From Ochotona curzoniae (taxonomy: Eukaryota; Chordata; Mammalia; Lagomorpha; Ochotonidae), in assembly GCF_017591425.1 (NCBI RefSeq), contig NW_024466599.1, positions 74,814,501 through 74,878,500 of the forward strand: a stretch of DNA of 64,000 nt, read 5' to 3'. The notes under the pieces were generated by a model. That model worked only from the letters and a program-made list of their open reading frames with translations. It ran no database searches and was not told where the DNA came from. Made by a program: the position numbers and the translations under genes. Of this stretch, positions 22,925 to 34,624 are shown in pieces (positions within the stretch are counted from its first letter, which is position 1; every line of letters starts with the position of its first letter).

Positions 22925-23249
22925 AATGATTTATTCACTCTTTAAAATTGCAAAGTCAGATACACAGAGAGGGGGAGAGACAGAAAAAAAGATCATTCAT
23001 CCCCTGGTTCAATCCCCATAGTGGACTCAACAGCCAGAGCTGAACTGGTCTGAAGCCAGGAGCTTCTTCCAGGTCTCCCCCACAAGAACAGGTTCTCAAG
23101 GCCTTGTGCTGTCCTTGGCTGCTTTCCTAGGCCACAAGCAGGTAGCTGGATGGGAAACAGGGCCACCTGGGCACAAACTAGCACCCATATGAGTTCCTGG
23201 TGCTTGAAAAGAGAGGACTTTAACCACTAGTCTACTATGCCAGGCCCAG
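22925..23249 (-). repeat. C-type SINE
   Basis: Second of the row; gatcattcatcccctgg to agtctactatgccaggccc. Confidence 0.75.
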
Positions 23250-23269
23250 TATCTCAATTTTTAAGTTTT

Positions 23270-23583
23270 GTGTATGTATTTATTTATTTGAAAGGCAGAG
23301 TTACAGAGGAAGAAAGACAGAATTCTCCCATCCACTAATCTCTCTCTTCATAGCTGCAGCAGGTAGGGCTGGACCTGGCTGAAGTCAAGCCTGGAGCATC
23401 TCTGAGTCTCCCATTTAGGTGGCAGGGGTCCAAACATTCAAGCCACCTTCTGCTGATCTTTCCAGGCCATTAGTGGAGACGGGGCTAGATCAGAGAGGAG
23501 CACCCAGGACTTAAAACGGCACCCATATGGAACGCTGGCACTGCAGGTGGCAACGTAACATGCTGCTCCACAGCGCCAGCCCC
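23270..23583 (-). repeat. C-type SINE, older subfamily
   Basis: Third of the row; ttgaaaggcagagttacag to ctccacagcgccagcccc. Confidence 0.75.
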
Positions 23584-24461
23584 ATGAATCTCAAGTTTTA
23601 TTTCATGTCATTGCCTCAGCAGAGATAAGAATTCAAGGCAGTGTCATAACAGTATCCAAGTGAGAGAGTGGCTATACATTCACACGTCAGCACGGGTAAC
23701 CTCCCACAGAGACATACTTGCCGTGAGTGGGCCACAGGGATGTCAATAAGGATTTAGGGGAGTAGGGTTTAAAGGAGGCCAGTGACGGGTCCATATGCAG
23801 GGCTCAGAAGCCAAGAGGGAAAGGAGCCCTAGCCACACTATCAATCCCTTTCAGGAGGTAAAGGATGGCACCTACCTGAGGGAAGTCAAGTGTGTGCGAG
23901 GCTGTCTGGGGCTTTCATGAGATCTCCACACGGAGGTTCACTTCAAAGTGCCATCATGGTATCTCCTCTTTCCTGGTCACTGCTGTGCCGCAGATGCACC
24001 TTGGGAGCATGGCCTACCAAACTGGTGGGAAAGGGGATGTCGTTACAATGTGGGGTCATGCAGAAATGGTGAGAAAACATTCCTACTCGACTGTTCCTAC
24101 CTAGTCTTCTTGCCTCATTTCCCACTATCCCCAAAGTTGGTTGATTCTTAGATGGAAAACACATGGAGGTGGAGGACTGGTTGTGATTTCCAGGTAAGTA
24201 AGTGCCCATCACCTTCCTAATCTATAGAGAGGCATGCACAGGAGGGTCAGAGGAGAGAAGCTAGGTTAGCCATTGCCACACCTGAGAACGTCCAGTCCCC
24301 AGTTGGCTTGGCAAGACAAGGATTCCGGGGCCCCACATCAGCTCCCAGCAGCGCTGCTGCTATGTCTAGCATGGCTCTGACACTTTGCATCGAGCACGTT
24401 TCCCAGTGAAGTTGGTGCTATAGGCCCAGGGAGCAGCCTTTAGAACCTCTCAGCTGAGGTT
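23584..24461. other. Intergenic unique sequence
   Basis: No repeat or gene recognised. Confidence 0.45.
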
Positions 24462-24765
24462 GGACATGTGTAGGTAATGCTGCCTGCAATGCGGACATCC
24501 CATAAGGCTAGGCTTGGCGTCCCAGCTGCTCCACTTCTATTCCAGCTCCCTGCTTATGGCCTGAGAAAAGCAGCAGAAGATGGCCCAAGTGCTTGGGTCA
24601 CCCATGTAGGAGACCCAAATGAGGATCCTTGGCTTTGGCCTTTCTCAACCCCAGCTGCTGCAGCCATTTGGGAAATGAAATACTGGGTGGAGGATATCTC
24701 TAACTCTCCCTCTCTCCGTAACTTTGACTTCCAAAATAAGTTTTAAAAACATTAAAAAAACAAAA
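24462..24765 (+). repeat. C-type SINE, head diverged
   Basis: cccagctgctccacttc, gcttatggcctgagaaaag, ggtggaggatatctc and an A-rich tail. Confidence 0.65.
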
Positions 24766-25647
24766 ACACTAAGCTGTATAATAGGCTCAGCCTGGTCCCT
24801 CAAAGCGCACGTAAAACTTTTGCCATTGCTAAGAATGGACAATCAGAACTTGCTTCATAAAAGGCTTCCCAAATCTGGTCTGTTTGAAAACTTCCCCCAA
24901 GGGTCTTGCTTGAGTTGAGAAGCAAAATATTCGGATCCCTTTGAGATTGCCTCGCTCAGAAGCTAAAACACATGGCACAGCACCTGTGTCTACACACAGC
25001 ACTTGATATATTGCTTTTGGCAGCTCTAGCCTACGTTTTTTCATTGCCAATAAAGTTATTGCAATTGAAGGAGACCATCTGTATGAGAATTTGTATCAGA
25101 ACGACAGGTGACAAGGTGGAAGGTAATGACAGAGTGAAGCCGTTGCCCCAGCGAAGAGCTATTCCTGGCTCTCCCATCTGCCTGTATCGACTTCATTTCT
25201 TAGGTTTGGCAGCTTGGAACCAATTTGCTCTTTGGGAGCAAGGATTGCAAATCCTGTATAACAAACACCAGTTGGTTCCCAGAAACAATATTGAAGATGT
25301 TGGAGAAAGAGTCTGTCACATTCCCCCGCCCCGTTTGGTTGAACAAGAATGAACAGAGTGAAATTAAATCTTAACTGATGCACAGATGTAGGTAACAACG
25401 CTTATGGAAAATTCTAACACTGCTAGTTAAAATGTGGCTGTACATGTCTGAGTGTTTTGTAATGGTCGGAAAGTCAGCTCCCTAAGAGCTACCGACTGCG
25501 TGGCACGCTGCGTGAGCCTTTTGTTTTCTTGTCAGCCATGGTGAGCCTGCCCCCTGAGTACTTCTGGACAGAGACAGACCAAAGTCAAGGTGCAGGAAAC
25601 ATCTGCCCAAGACAGACTCACTCAAACTGTATTTTAAAAATATATAG
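24766..25647. other. Intergenic unique sequence
   Basis: 25040-25360 has an open frame and an aataaagttattg phrase, but I cannot link it to any gene or LTR. Confidence 0.4.
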
Positions 25648-25970
25648 GGCCCAACGTGATAGTGTGGCAGCTAAGGTCCTCAGCTTGAGTATGCCGGGAT
25701 CCCATATGGGCGCAGGTTATAATCCCAGTGGCCCTGCTTCCCATCCAACTCCCTGCTTGTGGCCTGGGAAAGCAATTGAGGATGGCCCAAAGCCTTGGGA
25801 CCCTGCACCCACACGGGAGACCCAGAATAGCCTCCGGGCTCCTAGCTTCAGATTGGCTCAGCTCCAGCCTCTGTGGCTACCTGGGGAGTGAACCATCAGG
25901 TGGAAGATCTTTCTCTCTGTCTCTCCTCTCTGTCTATCTGCCTTTCCAATAAAAATAAAATAAAATCTTT
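25648..25970 (+). repeat. C-type SINE, full length
   Basis: gggcccaacgtgatagtgtgg head, gatcccatatgggcgcagg, tail aataaaaataaaataaaatc, followed by an AT/TG microsatellite to 26027. Confidence 0.8.
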
Positions 25971-25996
25971 CATATATATATAAAGATTATATATAT

Positions 25997-26027
<31 letters not shown>
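25971..26027 (+). repeat. (AT)n/(TG)n compound microsatellite
   Basis: AT-rich start then about 14 TG units; grew from a SINE tail. Confidence 0.9.
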
Positions 26028-26031
<4 letters not shown>

Positions 26032-26386
26032 CGATTCATTTTACATGAAGTTTAGGCTGTTGACATTTACAAAACATTGAGGGACCCTCAGTAAATGCCC
26101 TGATCACACTGTAAGTGGCAGTGGAAGTTTATAGCGCAGGTGGTGGAATCCCAGGTGAGCCACATTGGCCTTTCTGGCACTGGGAAGCGCCCAGCTGAAG
26201 GACTCTTGAAGAACAATAACAGTCATGATCACACAGCTCGGCAAGAGAATCCATGGGGAGAATGACCCATGATGTCTATCCCAGCCTCAGGTCATAACCA
26301 CCATCCAAATACAGGCGCCACTTGTCATAGAAGAAGAATCAGCATTAAAGAGAGAAGAAACTTAGAACAAGACGCTGAGTCTAGAG

Positions 26387-26592
26387 CAGGAATGGGGAAA
26401 CTTTTTCTGCCAAGGGCAGATAACATATTTAAAACATCATTAGCAAGCCATACAAAATCATCAACTCAAAAATTTAGCTTGCTGTAGACTTTTTGAATTT
26501 TGGGTCTCATCTGTGGTTACCCTGGCAGAGTCAGACCCAGTGATTTGCAGACCTTCGACGGCCTTTGGGTCAGATGCTTCCCACCCCTCAGA
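26387..26592 (+). repeat. hAT-type non-autonomous DNA transposon
   Basis: Starts caggaatggggaaact, contains ctgccaagggcag, aacatcattagcaagcc and atacaaaatcatcaac, and ends gatgcttcccacccct, i.e. inverted termini around CAGGGGTGGGGA. A second copy lies at 55275-55470. Confidence 0.6.
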
Positions 26593-27467
26593 GGAAGAAG
26601 ATCCAATTCAGAAAGGCAAGCGAAACTAAAATAATAAGATTAATAACCTCAGAGTTGCAATACCAGAATTCACTAATATGCAAGAATGTCTGTATATAAG
26701 ACACAGACGATAAGAATTCCAATGTTGCAGAAATTGGAAATCAAGTCGATCAAACACCAAGTCTCACTAAAGAGTAAATGAGTACTAAAACAGGAGACAG
26801 ATTTAAAAAAGAAAAAGAAGGAAAATATGCCACACAAAATGAGGTCCAGCGTCTGATCAGCTTCTGCATCCCTCACATAGATAGGAGGGGAGGAAACTGA
26901 GACGCATGAGAGAATTTTCTGTGGTTGACCCACAGATAGCTTTGAATTTGAGGAACCACTGACTTACTACCCAATGCAATAAGTGGAAGAAACCCAACCC
27001 CGGGTGCATTTTGTACATATTGAGAATATCAACTTTCCATGAGAAAAGCTTGCCACCCATGAAAGAATAAAATTTATTTTACCCTGTTACTAGCAACAAC
27101 ATCAAGAGCTAAGAGAGCCAATGACTTCCAACCTCAAAGGGAACATCCTTTCTATCTTAATTTCATAGCCAGTCAAAATTTCAGACTCTGGGAAAGCAGA
27201 ATGAAGATGTTTTTCAAAGATACAATGACTCAGAAGGCTTACCTTCCTTGAACTCTCTTTACAAATCTTTTCAAGATGCTGTTGTCTAGCAAAGAAAGGG
27301 AAACGTAGAAAGAAGATGCCAAAGAGTGCAGACCTGGAGAGGAGACAAAGGCTGTAGAAAAATCGCTTCGAAAAAGAAGACCATTCTCAAAGAGAAAACA
27401 TAACCAGAAAATCAGACAAAGATATGTGATGATAGGGGAAAAAAACGAAGGCAACAACAAACTCAAG
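26593..27467. other. Intergenic A-rich unique sequence
   Basis: A-rich on the + strand with no recognisable element, up to the L1 target site. Confidence 0.4.
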
Positions 27468-27484
27468 AAAAACACATAGAGCTG

Positions 27485-27809
27485 GAGACTCTATAAGGCA
27501 CTGTGTTAATCAGTGGATTCTTCAATGACCACATTGTGCTTGGAGTGGAGAGACTGGTAGCGATCCATGAATGGTGAATTATCGAAACCACTTTGAGCGA
27601 GTATCTCAGAGCATGCCCCACATCCGGGACTTGGGGTAGGTGGGAAACTGGGTGGGGCATCTCCCTCTATATCCCCCTTTACCTCAGATACATGAAGGAA
27701 GTGGTATGGAAATGATGGTCTTACCCACTTCCCTGTAGCCCTTGTACATTTTTTGCCCTAATTAACTATGTAAAGATTGTCAAAATATAATAAAAATATA
27801 CATAAAGAA
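27485..27809 (+). mobile_element. L1 3' end, 5'-truncated, with target duplication
   Basis: Ends in ccctaattaactatg, tgtaaagattgtc and an A-rich tail. It is flanked by a 17-bp direct repeat aaaaacacatagagctg (27468-27484 and 27810-27826), showing target-primed insertion; only about 325 bp of the 3' UTR was copied. Confidence 0.85.
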
Positions 27810-27911
27810 AAAAACACATAGAGCTGTACAAGTCACAGATCACCTATGAAATAAACTGTTACACAGCACATGTTTAACTTCAAAATTTAGATTAATTTAA
27901 CAAAATAGGTT

Positions 27912-28165
27912 TTGAGGATGGCATGGTGGCTCAATGGACCAGTACTCCTCCCTGTGGTGCCAGTATCCCATATGGGCACCAGTTTGTATCCCAGTTGCTC
28001 CACTTACGTTCTAACTCCCTACTTGTGGCCTAGGAAAGTAGTGGAGGATGACCCAACTCCTTGGAACCCTGCACCCACATGGGAGATCTGGAGGAAACTC
28101 CTGGCTCCTGGCTTCAGATCAGCTCAGCTTTGGCTCAGCCATTTGGGCAGTGAACAGGTGGATGG

Positions 28166-28209
<44 letters not shown>

Positions 28210-28245
28210 CCCCCCCCCTTTCTCTGTAAATCTTTCAAATAAAAA
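27912..28245 (+). repeat. C-type SINE with CT/C run
   Basis: gatggcatggtggctcaatg head to ttcaaataaaaagagag; the pyrimidine stretch has grown to (CT)n plus a 12-base C run (28171-28218). Confidence 0.75.
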
Positions 28246-28322
28246 GAGAGAGAGAGGAGAAAACTTTAGGGAGGATACATACTTATGCCCTTAGGGTGGT
28301 TGTGGCTTTGTGGTATATATAT

Positions 28323-28548
28323 TTTTTTAAGATTTACTTATTTTTACTGAGAAGGAAGGTTTACAGAGAGAAGCAGACACAGGAAAACATCTTCCATCCA
28401 CTGGTTCATTCCCCAAATGACCGCAATGGCCAGAGTTGAGCAAGTCCAAAGCTAGAAGCATCTTTCAGGTCTCCCATTTAGGTTCAGGGTCTTAAGGCTT
28501 TGAGCCATTCTCTACTGCTTTCCTAAGCCACAAGCAAGGAGCTAGATG
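28323..28548 (-). repeat. C-type SINE, head missing
   Basis: Antisense: agatttacttatttttac, catcttccatccactgg, stops at caaggagctagat where the L2 fragment begins. Confidence 0.65.
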
Positions 28549-28640
28549 TGCCAGCCCCTGTCACAGGTCTGGGGATACAGCAGAGACTCACACAAAGACT
28601 CTTGCTTCTATGGGACTGGCATTCTAATAAAATAGACTGA
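28549..28640 (+). repeat. L2 fragment
   Basis: gtctggggatacagcagag, ctcttgcttctatgggactg and gcattctaataaaatagac follow the L2 3' consensus. A truncated minus-strand SINE ends at its left border. Confidence 0.6.
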
Positions 28641-29476
28641 TCCCAAGTTTCAGTCTTCCAGCTGCTTGAAACTCAAGTTCTGACATAAATGCTTATCACA
28701 TACAGGCTGATGATAAGCCTTTAAATTCTCAGATCCCCCAAGTGGAGCCAGTTAGGTTTCTTCACTGTTGGACAAGACCATAATAAGATTTGTGAAAACA
28801 TAGCTATGTCACAAAGAGTAAATAAGAGATACTCCATTCTGGAGTTTGGCAGTGAAAATCCCCTTAAGAATGCCTGATGATTGCTTCCAAGAGCCTCCAC
28901 CGTCACCAAAGTCTGCAGATGCTCCAGGCCCTTACATAAAATGGCAGTGTTTGCATAGCACCTGTTCATAGTTTCCCATACACTTTGTGCCGTCTCTAGG
29001 GTGCTTGTAACATCTACGGCACTGTAGGAGCCACTTAAATAGTTATTTTCTGTTTTGTTTAGGGGATGACAAGAAAAAAAAAATGCTGTACCTATTCATG
29101 AAAGATTATTTGTTTTTCTGAATAGTTGGTTGAATGTACAGATGTGAAGCCTACAAACAGGAAGATCTGCTGGTACTTGTAAAATGTACAGATGTGCTCT
29201 GTGTGACATATCTCAAAAGACTCTCTTCTCTTGCTCCAGGTTCTGTGTTGAAATAGGAAGCTGCGTTGCACCAGAGGTGAGGCAGATGTGATTGATGAGC
29301 CACAGGTCCCAGCTAGTGCTGCCAAACGAAGACCCTTCTCCAGATCTTTCCAGCACCCTGGAGACCCCCAGATGTGAAGGGCGAAGATGCAGCTGGCTGA
29401 TAGAAAACGGCAGCTGCCCAAGCGCTGAGCGGCTCCCTTGCAGCCAGCTCTGCCCACCTCGGAGAGTCTGTCCACA
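28641..29476 (+). other. GPR45 upstream region and 5' UTR
   Basis: No repeat is recognised here. A pyrimidine-rich run ending in ctccag at about 29220-29239 looks like a 3' splice site, so the coding exon may be preceded by a non-coding exon further upstream. Several out-of-frame ATGs lie between 29280 and 29476, so short upstream reading frames could reduce translation. No convincing TATA box or promoter was identified. Confidence 0.4.
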
Positions 29477-30595
29477 ATGGCCTGTAACAGCACGACCCTC
29501 GAGACTTACGAATACTTGCTGCTCAATGCCAGCAATGGGTCGGACCCTGGGACTGCGCCCCTACCTGCTCCACTCAGGATATCCCTGGCAATAACAATGC
29601 TGCTGATGATCATAGTCGGTTTCCTAGGCAACACCGTGGTCTGTGTCATAGTGTATCAGAGGCCAGCCATGCGCTCCGCCATCAACCTGCTGCTGGCCAC
29701 CCTGGCCTTCTCCGACATCATGCTGTCCTTATGCTGCATGCCTTTCACTGCCATCACCCTCGTGACCGTGCGCTGGCACTTTGGGGACCACTTTTGCCGC
29801 CTGTCAGCCATGCTCTACTGGTTTTTTGTCCTGGAGGGTGTGGCCATCCTACTCATCATCAGCGTGGACCGCTTTCTCATCATTGTGCAGCGCCAGGACA
29901 AGCTGAATCCCCGCAGAGCCAAGGTGATCATCGCAGTCTCCTGGGTGCTGTCCTTCTGCATCTCTGTGCCCTCCCTCTCGGGGCAGACATTTGTGGAGGT
30001 GCCCGCACGGGCCCCACAGTGTGTGCTGGGCTATACCGAGCTCTCTGTAGACCGTGCCTATGTGGTGACGCTGGTAGTAACCGTGTTCTTTGTGCCCTTT
30101 GGGGTCATGCTCTGCTCTTACCTGTGCATCCTCAACACGGTCCGGAAGAACGCCGTGCGCGTGCACAACCAGTCTGACACCCTGGATCTTAGGCACCTCA
30201 CCAGGGCTGGCCTCAGGCGGCTACAGCGGCAACAACAGATCAGCCTGGACTTGAGCTTCAAAACCAAGGCCTTCACCACCATCCTCATCCTCTTCGTGGG
30301 CTTCTCGCTCTGCTGGCTGCCCCATTCCATCTACAGCCTCTTGTCTGTGTTCAGCCGGAGGTTTTACTACAGCTCCTCCTTTTACAGCACCAGTACCTGC
30401 ATCCTGTGGCTCAGTTACCTCAAGTCTGTCTTCAACCCCATTGTCTACTGCTGGAGAATCAAAAAATTCCGTGAGGCCTGCATAGAGTTGTTGCCCCAGA
30501 CCTTCCAAATCCTTCCCAAAGTGCCTGAGCGGATTCGAAGGAGAATTCAGCCAAGCACAGTCTATGTGTGCAATGAAAACCAGTCTGCTGTTTAG
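29477..30595 (+). CDS. GPR45: GPR45 (PSP24-alpha), orphan class A GPCR, complete single-exon CDS
   Basis: The open frame encodes 372 residues, the length I recall for mammalian GPR45, and matches that protein along its whole length, including the C-terminus ending NENQSAV. The start is the ATG at 29477, which has A at -3 and G at +4; the frame is open further upstream but only from a TTG. Visible class A landmarks: N-glycosylation sequons at N4, N17 and N20; the TM1 GN pair at 51-52; TM2 LAFSD ending at D80; C107 and C182 for the extracellular disulfide; DRF at 131-133 instead of DRY; FSLCWLP at 276-282 in TM6; NPIVY at 320-324 in TM7; then a short basic tail (RIRRRIQ). It is a seven-pass plasma-membrane receptor, mainly neuronal; Gs/cilium-linked control of energy balance has been reported in mouse, and an early claim that Xenopus PSP24 binds LPA is not generally accepted. 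The paralogue GPR63 is the main alternative, but the N- and C-termini fit GPR45. No frameshift or truncation. Confidence 0.97.
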   Translation: MACNSTTLETYEYLLLNASNGSDPGTAPLPAPLRISLAITMLLMIIVGFLGNTVVCVIVYQRPAMRSAINLLLATLAFSDIMLSLCCMPFTAITLVTVRWHFGDHFCRLSAMLYWFFVLEGVAILLIISVDRFLIIVQRQDKLNPRRAKVIIAVSWVLSFCISVPSLSGQTFVEVPARAPQCVLGYTELSVDRAYVVTLVVTVFFVPFGVMLCSYLCILNTVRKNAVRVHNQSDTLDLRHLTRAGLRRLQRQQQISLDLSFKTKAFTTILILFVGFSLCWLPHSIYSLLSVFSRRFYYSSSFYSTSTCILWLSYLKSVFNPIVYCWRIKKFREACIELLPQTFQILPKVPERIRRRIQPSTVYVCNENQSAV

Positions 30596-31739
30596 CCCAA
30601 GGCTCAAGGGGCAGAGGAGGGCCAGCCAGCCCAACATCTAGCAAGGAGTTTGTCAGTCCTTCCTGGTACTTGAGTCAACACGTGCATTGTGTGGTGACCA
30701 TTTAAGCACAAAAGGACTCATCGGTTAACAGAGGAACAGTGCTCCCAAACCACAAAACTCAGCAAGGTGAATTGGGAGCCCTGCGGGGTTGGGCAGGCAT
30801 TACAAAAGTGGTTGAGGCCAAATGGGCATGGAGTAAGGGAGTGCAGAAGTGGGGGGCAGAGAGCTAGAGAAGAGGTGAGGAAAGCTGGCTGGAGATGGGG
30901 CAGGAGGAAGGTCTGGTTAAAGAGCACAATGCTACCCTTGGTATCTGCTAGAGAAACCCCACGGTGCCATCCTTCTGATGGGAAAACTCCTAGCAGGTGC
31001 TGTCTCATGGATGGTCAGCATCCTTTGATGCTTGTGTTCTTCAAAGTTATTTAGTTTTGTGATGTGTGAGGAATCGGCAAGCTTCTTCGTGTTGGTCAGT
31101 GGTACATTGCTGATCACATCAAATCATCCTTTCTACAAAGAAACCAAAATCCCACAGGCAAGTAGAGCAAGTCCCTGGACTCTAGAGATCCCCAGTGTGG
31201 CATGTGGGAGATCTCAGAGGTTTGGAGCTCAGAAGAAATTCAGAGCAGCTCAGTTTAAATTGAGAAGCCCACCCATGTGTTGTGCATGCCCTTAGTCCCA
31301 GCCTTACACCTGGCCTAGCCCATCACATCCAATGCTCCCCATGTCTTCACCTCATGCATTTCCAGTGTGCTTGAGGAATTCATCCAATGAGCATCTGTAG
31401 TGACTTGCTTTGGTGTCAGGAGCTCTCCATCACTGCCTTTGTTTACACATTTCCTCTGCACACCTGGGGGCTCCAGAGTCTATGTGAGGTACCAGATCCA
31501 CTCCACCTCGTGTGCTGCTGCAGGGGGCCCCCCTCTGTGTTCCTCCTACCTCATTCAGACCTGTTGCTGCCATCTGTGCACCTGTCCTGGACCAGGCTGG
31601 CAAGTGCAAATACTTAGAGAAGAATTCCCTGCTTGTGCCCTACACTTGGCCTCTGTGCCCGTGGCTACTCAGTCATCAGGAACTTCCAAGTTGGGAAGTG
31701 ACTTCTCTGAGCTCAGGACATCACCTTGAGTCCTCTGAG
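30596..31739 (+). other. GPR45 3' flank / probable 3' UTR
   Basis: Unique sequence follows the stop codon. I saw no clear AATAAA on the + strand in this stretch, so the mRNA end cannot be placed. No other gene signal. Confidence 0.35.
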
Positions 31740-31890
31740 CTCTCTTTGCTAATCCGGACAGAGTGGGTAATTTCAGTACAGAGTCAGGAAATCTGATTCC
31801 AGGTCTGACTGTGGCAGCAACCATTGGTGTGACCTTGTTGCACCTCACTTCTCTGGGCTTCAACTTCTTCATCTGCCAAGCAAAAAAAGC
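31740..31890 (+). repeat. MIR SINE fragment
   Basis: Order of aatctgattccaggtctgac, tgtgaccttgttgcacctc and tctgggcttcaacttcttc matches MIR. Confidence 0.6.
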
Positions 31891-31984
31891 AGGTCTGGAT
31901 CGCCGATGTCCTTACCATCCCTCAAGCACTCTGATTCTAAAACGGGTGTTTTCTACCCATGTTCACAGGAGTCCCCGCATTCGT

Positions 31985-32080
31985 ATGTTGTCCCATGTAA
32001 TGAGCATCTATTAAGTGCCTACTGGATGTGAGGCACTGTAGGGGAGACAGTGATGAGCAAAGCCTTGGCCCCGCCCAAAA
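31985..32080 (+). repeat. L2 fragment
   Basis: attaagtgcctactggatg, gaggcactgtaggggag and cagtgatgagcaaagcc are the L2 3' pattern. Confidence 0.6.
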
Positions 32081-32347
32081 GTTGCCCCATTTATCTCAGG
32101 ATAATGGTTACTCTGTCCAAGAGCACAGAAGCTCCCGTGTGGGTTCCTTTCCGACTGCCTTTCAGGGTGTATGACGAGGACAGCTCCCCACCCTCACCCC
32201 GTCTTCCCATGGGAGTGATGACGGAGCCAAGGAAATGCAGTGAGGGGAACAGCGTAATTCATATGAACCTAAGCCTGGAGGAGAGTCTGTCCAGAATATC
32301 ATTGGCACTTGTTCTCACCAATGCCACCCTCTTTGTATGCCCACGTT

Positions 32348-32395
<48 letters not shown>

Positions 32396-33703
32396 CAATT
32401 GCTATGAGATTGATTGGAGATGGTCCTGTTGATTTTGTGTTCAGTGTGCCCCCAACAAAGCCTGGATTTGCCTTCAGCACCCATGAGGCGGGGTTGGTTG
32501 CAGGGTCCCATGGTGTCCCCCAAGGAGACCAAGCCCATGAACACCTCCTGTTAGGTGGGCATTTAGGAAATTTTTCTTCAGGAAACTTGAGCAAAAGAGA
32601 ATCACAAAACTGAATGAATGAAAGTACTAAACTCTGCATGAATCGGTGTCATATGATGAGTGTTGGACAGTAACGTGTTTCAAAGTAATAATTTTGTACA
32701 TATTTTAAGTAAAGTATTACTGCTCTTTCAGCATACGTCTGGGTCCGTTTTTTTTTTTTTTTTTTCACGACCATCGTCTATCGGAGAGGAGGATTTATTT
32801 TGGCTTTTAGCTTCCAAATTCAGAGTGAATCAGGAAGGAAAAGGAGAATGCAAGTTGAACTTGACCTGTATATCCAGCCCTGTCTTGAAAACCACCATCT
32901 TCACACTGTCACTCTGGGTGTTGGGTTGGAATGAATGAGTCTTGACAGAACGCCAACGTTCTGTCTGTAGCAATCCCCTTTGATAAAAACAAGTTCAGAA
33001 GTCTGCATCCTGGAAGTTCCCTCTGAAGCTGAAAAGACTAAAAAGTGTTGCAGTGACAGCCAAGGGCTTGAGCCTTTCTTCTCTTCACCCCGTTTGCCCC
33101 CACAGCCCTGCTGAGTGAGTTCAGCCCCTTTGGGTTCCCGGGACTAGCAGGTCTCCACCTTCCCAGTTGTCTCTGACCTTGCAGAAATTGCCAACCCGGA
33201 CATCCCGCTTCGAGTGCAGACCAGGTTTTGGTATCCTTCTCTGAGGTTCTGTTTCATCTGCTTTTCTTCCCACTGGGACTCACTCAGACCTTGAGCCTCA
33301 CACCTGGATTATTTCTGTAGGGTTTGTGCAAGAGACAAAGTCCTGCTCATGTGTTAATAACTGACTCCCAAAGCAAGGGAGAGCTTAAATCGGAAGAGAA
33401 GACATAAGTACAGTCAGGTCCACAGGATCCTAAATCCCCATGAAGTCCCCCAAATCCAGACACTCAAGTCTCTTGTGTGACATGACACAGGATCTGCACA
33501 GAACTTCCAGACATACCTCCTGTCTACTTTAAGTCATCTCTGTATTACTCATATGATTCCTAACACATGTAAAGTTTGCATCAACAGTTGCTATGTCGTA
33601 TCGTTCAGATGATGATAAGAAAGCAAATTTGCACACGTTTAGCACAGATCCACTTTTTGAAAGGTTTATTTATTCATTGGCCTTAAAAATATATTTTATT
33701 TTT
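32081..33703. other. Intergenic sequence downstream of GPR45
   Basis: Unique apart from the GA run at 32350 and an 18-base T run near 32748. No gene signal. Confidence 0.45.
32350..32394 (+). repeat. (GA)n microsatellite
   Basis: About 22 uninterrupted GA units, downstream of GPR45 and not visibly part of a SINE. Confidence 0.97.
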
Positions 33704-34030
33704 GGGCCTGGCAGCATGGCCTAGTGGCTAAAGTCCTCGCCTTGAATCAGCCAGGATCCTACATGGGTGCCGCTTCTAGTCCTGGCTGCTCTGCTTTCCA
33801 TCCAGCTCCCTGCTTGTGGCCTGGGAAAGCAGTCGAGAACGGCCCAGGGCCTTGGGACTCTGCACCCATGTGGAAGACCCGGAAGAGGTTTCTGGATCCT
33901 GACTTCAGATGGGCATAGCACCAGTCGTTGCGCTCACTTGAGAGTGAATCATCGGATGGAAGATCTTCCCTCTGTCTCTCCTCCTCTCTGTATATCTGAC
34001 TTTCCAATAAAAATAAAATGAATCTTTTAA
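33704..34030 (+). repeat. C-type SINE, full length, pika-like
   Basis: gggcctggcagcatggcc head, agtggctaaagtcctcgcc, gaatcatcggatggaagatc and tail aataaaaataaaatgaatc. Confidence 0.85.
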
Positions 34031-34039
34031 AATATGTAT

Positions 34040-34310
34040 ATATATATGTATATATAATTTTTGGGAAAAGCATGTTACAGACAGAGGCAGGTAGAGCTAG
34101 AGAGATCACTTCATCTGCTGGTTCCCTCCCCAAACAGTCACAGAGCCAGGAGACTCTTCTGGCTCCCCCACAGGGGTGCAGGTGTTACAACACTTGAGCC
34201 ATCTAAAAGTCTCATTTATTTATTTGGAAAGGAAGGAGTGAAAGACAGAAAGATCATCCATCTGCTGGCTTACTCCTCACCTGACCACAATTGCCTGGCT
34301 GAGTCAAGCT
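34040..34310 (-). repeat. Two partial minus-strand SINEs
   Basis: 34055-34203 (atcacttcatctgctgg ... cacttgagccatc) and 34205-34310 (catttatttatttggaaagg ... gctgagtcaagc) are tandem fragments. The second was the target of the insertion at 34327. Confidence 0.55.
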
Positions 34311-34326
34311 AAAGAAAGCAGAAGTC

Positions 34327-34624
34327 GAGCCCGGCGCGGTGGCGCAAGTGGTTAAGGTCCTCGCCTTGCACGCCCGGGATCCCATATGGGCGCCGGTTCT
34401 AATCCCGGCAGCCCCACTTCCCTTCCAGCTCCCTGCCTGTGGCCCGGGAAAGCAGTCGAGGACGGCCCAAGGCTTTGGGAACCTGCACCCGCGTGGGAGA
34501 CCCGGAAGAGGCTCCTGGCTTCGGATCGGTGTGAATCATCGGACGGAAGATCTTCCTCTCTGTCTCTGCTCTCTGTATATCCGCCTTTCCAATAAAAATT
34601 AAAAAAAAAAAACTTAAATAAAAA
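34327..34624 (+). mobile_element. Young C-type SINE with perfect 16-bp target duplication
   Basis: Head gagcccggcgcggtggcgc then aagtggttaaggtcctcgcc; ends in an A-rich tail. aaagaaagcagaagtc occurs exactly at 34311-34326 and 34625-34640. The copy keeps most CpGs, so it is recent; a short internal deletion removes the part after 'cttcggatcgg'. Confidence 0.9.

Noticed and set aside
24972..25352. 126-residue frame with TM-like start
   Set aside because: Considered as an ERV env or gene remnant; no matching motif, LTR or splice site could be found.
29438..29476. N-terminal extension of GPR45 by 13 residues
   Set aside because: The extra frame would start at TTG; the ATG at 29477 has a strong Kozak context and gives the family length.
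32050..32613. 187-residue frame downstream of GPR45
   Set aside because: It crosses an L2 fragment and the GA microsatellite (Arg-Glu run); artefact of low complexity.
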